The notes under the pieces were generated by a model that did not search any database, had not been told where the DNA came from, and saw only the letters and a list, made by a program, of their open reading frames with translations. From NCBI GenBank assembly GCA_030704615.1, contig CM060732.1:56649053-56713052 (forward strand): a DNA stretch of 64,000 nt, given 5' to 3'. This DNA is from Takakia lepidozioides (Eukaryota; Streptophyta; Takakiopsida; Takakiales; Takakiaceae). Positions 56,045 through 64,000 of the stretch are shown here, piece by piece; within the stretch, counting starts at the first letter, position 1; every line of letters starts with the position of its first letter. Both the position numbers and the translations under genes were made by a program.

Positions 56045-59000
56045 TCACTGGTCCCCTGGATCCATATTCAGAAAGAGTGTGAACCTCCTGGGGGCTCAAC
56101 CCTGGTGCATGTATGAAGTGATGAGTTGTGGAATTACAACGGAGTCTCTTTAGGTACACGTAGTACAAATGCTTGCAAGGGCAGTATGATGCCCCCTTGT
56201 TCGCCATGATCTGGAAGTCGGTGCAATTGCAGGTGGGTAATTCTGAAATGGTGATGGTGTACACCTCATTGCGAACAGCTGAGCCCGCCGTGGCCATCTG
56301 ATACACACGCCCGAATCCTGGTGGGGGCACTTCTGTCGAGCTCTGGATTGTACAGTTCATCCGAAGTGCATTCCCCATCCTTGTCTCGTTCACTTTTGAG
56401 GGAGGTCGCCGCCTCTTCGGTTTCCCCCAACGGTGTGTAGGATGCTTAGAGCTGTCGTGTCCCATTGTTCTTGCTCTCACAGGGGTCGGTGGTGGAGGCT
56501 GTGGAAGCGGAAATGGTTGTCTGGGACGTCAGTGCGCTGCACCATCCGAAATCCTGCGGCGGTAAAGGGCGTCGGCCTCAACCTGACTCAGATCGCAGCC
56601 TGGTTCCACCGGCCACACCGGGGGAGCCTCTGGCATTGTTGTATGCCGTACTTGGGCTTTCCATACACGCAAGTCATAATGTCGTGCCTGCAGAACCAGA
56701 ACTGGGTGGGTCGCCTCCGCAAACTTTGCATGGACAAATCTTCCTGTAAAAGTAGGAGCAGGGACAGCCCCATCTGGATTCCTCCTTATCATCTCTAAAC
56801 AACGTTGCCGTGTATCCACACGAATTGCGGAACACCTTCCTCGAAACGACGGCTTTGTGCGAGCAATTCTCCACTGTGAGGCAGACACAGTCGTCTCCAC
56901 AATGGCTTGGCCATACTGCATAACAGCGGGCGGAATGTGGGGCAAGGGAGCGGTGGGAATTTGTTGCACGAAATCCCCGGTTGAAGGCGACGGCGATCTG
57001 GAATTTCTTGGGCTTCCACTGCTGGAAGACACATTGTGCGGCAACATGACGGGACCTCGAGGTGCTGTCCCGGTTCCTGTCGGATCTCCAGGAATCCTCT
57101 TCGCACCCGGGTTCCTCTTCAATCCTCCGCCTGACAGGGCGAGTCCGGACGTCCCCCTCTAGGTGTTCACCTCTGCGGTGCAGAGGCGTCCCTTTGATCT
57201 TCTCTCGCAATGCTGTCGCCCATTTCACTGGATTCTTGGACCTCGAAGCTGTTCGTACCAACAATTCCTCCCTGTCCGGCCCAAAGCCCCATTGTTTGCC
57301 GCTCAGGAACTTGTAGTACGTGGCTTGCTGCATGATTGCTCTGTCGATGTCCTCCGTTGTGGCCGTCACTACGTCCACCAGATGTGCGGCAGAAGACGCT
57401 CGCCAGGAGGAGTGGACCGATTCTGCCATATTCGTGTTCGGCATGTCCGTGTCGGAATCCAAGCACCGCTCCTAGAAGGACACAAACAATGGTGAGGGAC
57501 CAATCGAAATGTCCGTAACAGAAAGACAAATGAACGAAATTGACAGCAGCCTACCTCCCGCATGTACTGTCCGAACTGTCGATACCGAAAATGCCACCAC
57601 CCCAACCAGCTGTGCAATGCTCCCAGATTGGTTGTCTCCACTGCACCTGACGTGTTCCACCAAGCCTCGATGATAGCAAACTTAACCTCCGCGTCATCAA
57701 ATGTGGGTGCATCCTTCCACGCCGTACAAAGGACACGGTGTTCAGCCTGGAATGAGCTAGCAACAAATTTGGTAGTGTAGTGGGATAGACTCTGCATCCA
57801 ATGGAATCCACAGGATCTCTCTTTCCCCTCCATTGGAACATTGGGGTCCTCACCGTACACACGCCGCACCGCTGCCCAGTTGGCCTGAGCGTTGTCTGCC
57901 ATGAATCCCCTGAAATTGGGCTCTGGCAATCCCGCCCTTGCCATCTGCTCGTTTATGCCCTCCCACAGATGCATCTCGGACTGTGTGTCCTCCCCTTTCA
58001 TCTCGCAGATTGCAATCGTCATGAGCCTCTTGGAGTGATAGTCATAAACATGCGCACCCATAGTCACCCACTGATGGTTTGTAATTCGCTTGATGTGATC
58101 AAACATCACCCAAGCATTCGACAAGTTTCCAGTTGTCATGCGAGTGACCAAGTCGACTCCACTCCCAGGCCCACACGTCGACATTTTGAAAATGTAACAA
58201 CGATCGGATTCGCTGCCTTGCCCTGGAAACCTGCTACCTTGGATGTAGTCATATCCAGTCATTCGTTTCACCTCCAGGATTGAGTACATGTCCGACCCCC
58301 TGCCGAACTCCTGCTTGCAAGATACGATGTGATTCCGCACATTCGGACTACAAACGTGCGAGACGGACTCCAAGAGGTCACGCATCTCGTCTTCGGTCAA
58401 GGGCTCTCGGTCGGAACCATCTTCAGACATGATTTGCCAAGAGCAATCTTGTGGGCTGCCTTCAGCTGAATCTGCTTTGGTCTGGCTCCGGGGCTCAATT
58501 TCACCTCCTCTTTTATGATGTCGTGTGCTTCCTGCACAGCCTCACGCATGTTGCCTCTCGCCAAGGGGTGGCAGTGGACCCCAACGTGTATGCAAGCTCT
58601 AGTCAAGTCCGGGAGCAAATGGATTACGTAATATTGCTTGGCTCTGCACATGGACATGCACGTCGGTGGTTCTTTGCAATGTGCACACTTGAAAGAACCC
58701 GCAGGAGCTTGGCTGGAGACAATGAATGGATGATGCGTTGTGCCAGTCCAATCCGTCTCGTTTCTCCGCCCTCCTTTGGAGAGAAAGTGGAAGCAGGTGG
58801 GATTGAGGCACCTCAGCTTCCCCGCACAGAGGACATATCGTACACGAACACCATCAGCAATTTTCGTGCTACTGGTCTTCGTCACACACCAGGGGTGTCC
58901 GTCATGCTTTCGATCCATGTCTGTTAACATCCCGGAGGCTTTCTTTGACGAAGAAACAGGTGGAAACTCGAAGATGACATTGCCATCGACTTCGGGGGCA

Positions 59001-59862
59001 GAAAAGTTACCTTTCTGACTGGGAATTTGGCATAGTCGAGAGCAGCCAGCTCGGAGCGAGAACCATCGAGGTGATGTTGTCGTAGGAGCTGCACAATGGA
59101 CCGGGTTGGAGTTATGCTCGAGGGCACATGCGTAGCACCTACAGAGACGTCCATGCCGGATTTGAACGACCGTGTGGAGGACATGGGTACCTCAATGCAA
59201 TCATCTTCCTCGTCGGAAATGTCGAATACGTCCACACGAGAAGCTATGGAGGGTCTTGACGGTCCAGGTCGGGAATGATTATCGTTGCATACCTCTCTGT
59301 TGGCAGTGGCCGCCTCTCGGTTTCCGGACTCCTTTGTGGATGGTGTGGGCAGCGACTGATTCGGAAAGGGAATGGGCATTCCCACAGCTCGGTACAGGAT
59401 GGTGTCTGACGGGGGAACGTGCCATTCGATTCCGCAACCTCCGTCGTTACCTAGCACGACAATGGTCTCGTCAACCTGTCCAGGAACATCCTTCCTTTCT
59501 TCTTCCAAATAAACTGTGCCCGGTTTGAGCTTGAATTTGGAACAAAGGTAAGTTTCAGTCACTCTGCAAAGTCCTCCCTCGTTTGGGATCCAGGCTCTCC
59601 CAAGTTGCGGAGGACAGCAAACTATAGCGTAGGAATTCGGAGCCATCGAACACCGCACGGAGTTGGCAAGTGCGAGGTTCAGTATAGCGACAGACCAAGG
59701 CTCACAGGCACCATCTAAGTGGATCTGCGGAGTCCATCGACGATTGGAAGTCGCACATTGAAGTGGAAAGTATTGTTTCAAGCTACATGCATGAAGGTGG
59801 GAGGTTTGATTCCATAGCCAGTGAGTATGACAATGATGGCCGATTCGGCGACGAAATAACAT
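56045..59862 (-). pseudogene. MULE-type transposase with SWIM finger (copy 2)
   Basis: Full gene order on one strand. From the N terminus at 59862 (MLFRRRIGHH) it passes through the Cys-rich region, the catalytic core (HVYDYHSK near 58050, FMADNAQAN near 57900), an intron at 57472-57554, NMAESVHSSWR, a Pro/Ser-rich linker and the SWIM finger (CNCTDF...CPCKH near 56175-56225). The four-T run near 57587 keeps the frame into WHFRYRQFGQYMRE, which copy 1 has lost. Relative to copy 1, single bases are missing near 58996 and 58436, and further small indels occur at 56520-56720. A frame change near 57140 could be another short intron or an indel. The gene is disabled, but it shows that one protein once carried both halves split in copy 1. 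Confidence 0.82.
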
Positions 59863-60065
59863 CTCCTGACAGTTTCTCCTGAGGGTGGATCCAGCAGTAT
59901 TCTCGGTGCAGACAGGAACGTTCGCACTGACAAGTGCCAGGACTGCTGGTTAAAACGGTCAGACAACCAAGTTGTGCTCATCAAGACTGGCCGCAATTGT
60001 GTTGTTTCGGAACAATGCAACCCATTGAGGTTCCAGATTTCCCGTCCGAGTGATTCTTCGATTGC

Positions 60066-61715
60066 TGGTGGACGGAAATACGGCGCCGCATTTCCGTATT
60101 GCATCTTGGTCATGCAACAGAGCGACGGAAATGCGGCACCGAGTTTCCGTCCGGGGGAAACCTTTATACTCTCCAGAACGGAAATGCGGTAACGCATTTC
60201 CATCCAGCAAGCACGGTATGTGAAGGTGGAACGGAAATGGTACCGCATTTCCGTTCTGATTGAGATTTATGAACAACGGGAACAGAAATGCGGCACCGCA
60301 TTTCCGTCCGAGTCGCACTTTTCGACATTCCAGAACGGGAATGCGGCGCCGCATTTCCATTTTGTATCTGATGCATGGAGCTGAGGGATAGAAATGCTGC
60401 AGCACATTTCCGTCCTTAAAAGACATTCATACTCTCGAGAACGGAAAGTACCGCATTTTCATTCAACAAGCACGGTATGTGAAGGTGGAACGGAAATGCG
60501 GTACCGCATTTCCGTTCTGATTGAGAATTATGAACAACGGGAACAGAAATGCGGCACCGCATTTCCGTCGAGTCGCACTTTTCGACATTCCATAAAGGAA
60601 ATGCGGCGCCGCATTTCCATTTTGTATCTGATGCCTGGAGCCGATTCCGACAGCTTCATACAGCGCAATTCCGACCGGTTGAGACATTCACACTATCCAG
60701 AACGGAAATGCGGCACCGCATTTCCGTTCTGACTGAAAATCGTGAACATCTGAACTGAAATGCGGCACCGCGAGTCGGAACGGAAATCATCTGACTGAAA
60801 ATCCATTGAAATTATTTCCATCCGAGTCGAACGGAAATGCGGCACCGCATTTCCGTTCTGACTGAAAATCGTGAACCATCGGAACTGAAATGCGGCAGCG
60901 CATTTCCATCCGAGTCGCACCTCCCAACATTCCAGAACGGAATGTATTAGAAAAGGGAAATGCGGCACCGCATTTCCGTTCTGATGAAATATCCTGAAAC
61001 ATCGGAATTGAACCGGTACCGCATTTCCGTCGGAGTCCCACCATCCGACATTCCAAAACGGAAATGCGGCACCGCATTTCCGTTTTGTATGTGAGGCATG
61101 GAGCTGTGGAACGAAAATGCGGGAAGGCATTTCCGCCAGCGTCAGACGTTAATACTCTACAGAACGGAAATGCGGTACCGCATTTCCATTCTGACTGAAA
61201 ATCGTGCGCAACGGGTACAGAAATGCGGCACCGCATTTCCGTTCGAGTCGCACCTTCCGACATTCTCGAACGGAAATGCGGCGCCGCATTTCCGTTTTGT
61301 ATATTCGGCCTGGAGCTGTGCTACGGAAATGTGTTGCCGCATTTCCATCCATGTGAGACCTTCAACCTTTCCAGACCGGAAATGCGACACCGCATTTCTG
61401 TCCAGGTGAGACCTCTATACTTTCCCGAACGGAAATGTGGCACGGCATTTCCATTCATCAACTAACGTATGTGAAGTGGGAACGGAAATGCGGCGCCGCA
61501 TTTCCCTTCTGAATCTCATACATGGAGCTGTGGGACGGAAATGCGGCACCGTATTTCCGTTCAACAACTAAGGTATGTGAAGGTGGAACGGAAATGCGGT
61601 GCCGCATTTTCTTCCAACAAGTACGGATGTGTAGCTTCGTGATGGTACTTAACGGAAATGCGGCGCCGCATTCGCATTCTCGCTCCAACTCATCAGACGC
61701 TGGGACGGAAATGCC
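60066..61715. repeat. Hairpin array, family A copy 2
   Basis: About 28-30 hairpins of the same core as 7665-9130, many at matching positions but with local gains and losses: partial units near 60440, 60770-60810 and 60930-60960 are broken or missing an arm. The first two hairpins (60070-60150) correspond to 4590-4665 in copy 1, now displaced by its inversion. Confidence 0.92.
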
Positions 61716-62023
61716 TTGAAATGTGAACACGTGGAGCAACGGAATTGCTGCACATGTCGGCACTCTATCTGACTGAAGGGGCATGAGGCGGCGCGGCCTG
61801 ACCGTTGGATAATGATGTTTGATTTTCGGACGGCAGGCGTACCCTCAACGATTCGAATTTCGTAATGACGCAAACTCCACGAGGAGACACTTTCGTCCAA
61901 CCTTTCGAACCCAAGTGGTGCATCACCGCCGTTTCATCTACTTTTGTCGTGTCTCCTCAGTCACCCCTCTCGCGCCCTTTCCATCTGCACTCTTTGCCCC
62001 TTTTCCCTCTCTCTGTTCTTCTT

Positions 62024-62230
62024 ATGCTCGAACCTGAGAGGGGGGGAGTTCGTGCACCAGACAGGAGACCTCGTCGCAAGCTCCGGAAATTATACTTCGG
62101 ACGTAGGCCAATGCCGAAGGGGAGGAAGCAGATGCGTCTACAGGAGGAGATTGCCATCTCCGAGCAGCAGGCCACTCAGGCAACCCAGCCACCAGTGAGA
62201 GCTCCATGCGATCGGGCTGCGCGCAGCTGA
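62024..62230 (+). CDS. Small basic protein of unknown function (copy 2)
   Basis: Same 68-codon frame as 9436-9642, with no frame disruption. Conservation of the frame, while neighbouring genes have acquired indels, supports coding function. It may be exon 1 of the ParB-like gene. Confidence 0.5.
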   Translation: MLEPERGGVRAPDRRPRRKLRKLYFGRRPMPKGRKQMRLQEEIAISEQQATQATQPPVRAPCDRAARS

Positions 62231-62275
62231 TCGAGCACCGAACCCCCCATTTTGCTTCTGTAATTCTTAGACTGA

Positions 62276-64000
62276 ATGCTAGGAGACTTGAATGCAGAAC
62301 ATGTTTGCATGCCTAACAGGAAAGGTGGACGTGCTGGAGGGATCGCAGGATCCGAAGAGCCGCAGGAAGAGTCCGAGGAGCTAGCTGCAGCACGTACACC
62401 CACCCGATCCCCGAGCGCGGGTATTCCTGCCGGGCCTAGCCCTCTGCGATTCAAAGACGCGTCTTCGAAGGGCAAGTTCAAAGTCCAGAGATCGACTCGC
62501 GTTCTTCGATCATGGAGAATCGCCAGCAGGGGTCGGGCCCTTCTCCAGCAAAGTCGAAGAAGAAGCAGCCCGTCCCTCTACTGGCTTCTGAACCGGCTCA
62601 GGCCGATTCACCCCCCCCAACGCGAATGAAGCAGCAGGGTAGAAGACAGATTCTATTGCAGCAGACACCTTCACCTGCAAGGATGAGGAAGCAGAAGGCA
62701 ATCAGGGCGACGGGCGAACAATCTCCCGCAAAACCGCTTCCACGAGCTGAAGCTCAGTTCCTGGAGGATTTCCCGCCTGCAGATGTTGGGGCCGACTCTG
62801 CTGCAGCGAAGGCAATGGGATCGACCGTTGATCTCGATTTGGTACCGGAGGAGGGTGCTGCCGCTGAACGTTCGCAGGCAGACCTCACCACCGATGAGCT
62901 AGCAGGCCCGGAGGAGGCCTCTGCATGGCAGAATTGCCCGCACAGGCCCCAGAGTGCAGCTCCAGTTGAGGATGCTCCACCTGCTCAGCCACTACCGGCA
63001 CCTACAGACATGTCTCCGGAGGATTTCAAAAGTGCAGCGGATAAAATGTTGGAGGAGACACACAGTAGCATTGGCAGAGTTCTGGGCAGCAGGGTATTCC
63101 AGCGGACTCTTCGAATCCCACTCTGTCGCATGGTCTCCCTTCCCATCGTCAGGCAGGCCCTTCCCGGAGATGTGGATAAGCTCAAGTTCGCATTTCGAGA
63201 AGGGTACCGTCTGGGATCGGCAGCGTTTTACGTTTCCATGAGAATGAGGACGGCGAAACCCGTGGACCCACTGCCGATGAATTGTCAACGTGGGATACCC
63301 ACTGGCACACTCGCAACCACGAATTCGAGGCGACGCTGAAGGGTGATCCGACTTCGGCCATATGTCGGGTAAAATGTTCTTTGTGTGGGACGGGAATCAC
63401 CGACTTCTCGCCTGGTGGGAGTACATCAAGCAGAACCATGCCAAGCACATTGGCTGGCATTACATGGTGGAGTGTGTCATCCTCAAGGTGAAGGCGGCAG
63501 ACTCCTCCCTCCTCAAGAATGCCATGGCGGACCTCAACTCGTAAGATACTCATACCCTCCCTAGCACATTCGAAATGCGGTGCCGCATTTCGGTTTCCAT
63601 TCTGGTTTGATTCCGTGCTTCCGTGTACTGAACTGGAGAGTGTGCCTTGCAGGGTCACTGAGAATGCGTACGTGCATACCCACATGGCACATATGCTGTA
63701 CAGGGTGAGGAAAACTGGTCTTACTGATCCGCAGATGTTTGCGGAAATGCTGGAGCCCGAGCTCATTCAGAAAGCCGTTGCAAAAACAGACCGGACATGG
63801 TATCGTCTCACTATGGATGGAATGGTGGAGGTGATATACGAAGTAAGTCGTGCTCCAATTTCCCTCTGCTCATCCTTCCCCAATTTCCAGTAATGTTTCC
63901 ACATGAATCGAATGTAACGCTTCTGCATGTTTTTGTTGGCAGTCAAACATCAAGCTGGATTTGGCCCATGCCAAACGCTTCTTCATGGAAAGTGAGGGGC
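62276..64000 (+). pseudogene. ParB-like gene (copy 2, partial at window end)
   Basis: First exon ends at 63540, exon 2 is 63653-63842 and exon 3 starts at 63943, all with GT-AG junctions. The codon that is TGA in copy 1 is CGA here (about 63109). One-base losses near 62483, 63239 and 63348 break the frame. VWDGNHRLLAW is present (about 63380-63415). The exon 1/2 intron again holds a hairpin (about 63571-63592). Exon 3 reads SNIKLDLAHAKRFFMESEG and runs off the window; it is absent from copy 1. The methyltransferase part expected from copy 1 and family B should follow beyond 64000. Confidence 0.7.

Larger units (their letters stand above)
55204..64000. mobile_element. Family A giant Mutator-like element, copy 2 (partial)
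   Basis: Starts GAGGTTTACTATTTCATGAG at 55204 and follows copy 1 closely; the right end lies beyond the window. The transposase gene is in one piece and one orientation (minus), which I take as the ancestral layout. Order: TIR, transposase (-), hairpin array, small basic ORF, ParB-like gene (+). Several one-base indels break both genes. Confidence 0.9.

Overview
The window is nuclear DNA of a land plant. Evidence: two intron-containing nepenthesin/CDR1-type aspartic protease genes, plant-type telomere heptamers, GT-AG introns, tRNA-derived SINEs, and hAT, Plavaka, LINE and Mutator-like transposon sequences. Low gene density and the mix of elements suit a bryophyte, lycophyte or fern better than a flowering plant, but the species cannot be told from the sequence. 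Only two genes look like intact host genes: AP-1 (28018-30178, +) and AP-2 (33440-35878, -). They are convergent paralogues, each with four exons.

The rest is mostly mobile DNA. A 12.6 kb Mutator-like element (family A, copy 1, 2708-15337) has terminal inverted repeats built from ATGAGC motifs and a 9-bp target duplication, AGTTGATAC. It sits inside an older hAT-like MITE (arms 2131-2707 and 15338-15378, 8-bp duplication GTGATTAC). A second copy starts at 55204 and runs off the right end. Each copy has a SWIM-finger transposase gene, a long array of short near-perfect hairpins (core arms GGAAATGCGG and CCGCATTTCC), a small basic ORF, and a multi-exon gene with a ParB-like DGNHR motif. In copy 1 a 3.1 kb inversion splits the transposase gene, and a deletion removes the middle of the ParB-like gene. 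Copy 1 also carries a divergent pair of unknown paralogous genes near its right end.

A second family (B) lies at about 41.28-47.64 kb, with a short deletion derivative at about 18.0-19.7 kb. It has different hairpins, with a GCGTCAACGC-type core, including 14 tandem units of about 116 bp. Its multi-exon gene reads as a permuted (beta-type order) amino-DNA-methyltransferase-like protein. The C-terminal exons of the A and B genes appear homologous, so both families seem to combine hairpin arrays with a methyltransferase-like gene. All copies here carry frameshifts, stops or deletions and look inactive.

Other relics are a hAT transposase of ZNF862-like type (39.06-41.24 kb, -), a Plavaka/CACTA-type transposase (48.4-51.2 kb, +), a LINE reverse-transcriptase tail (51.5-52.05 kb, +), several SINE copies, a dispersed repeat pair (37.7-38.3 and 53.5-54.1 kb) and a palindrome-rich non-coding block at 16.8-17.2 kb. 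The stretches 19.7-26.5 kb and 30.2-33.4 kb contain no gene I can support.
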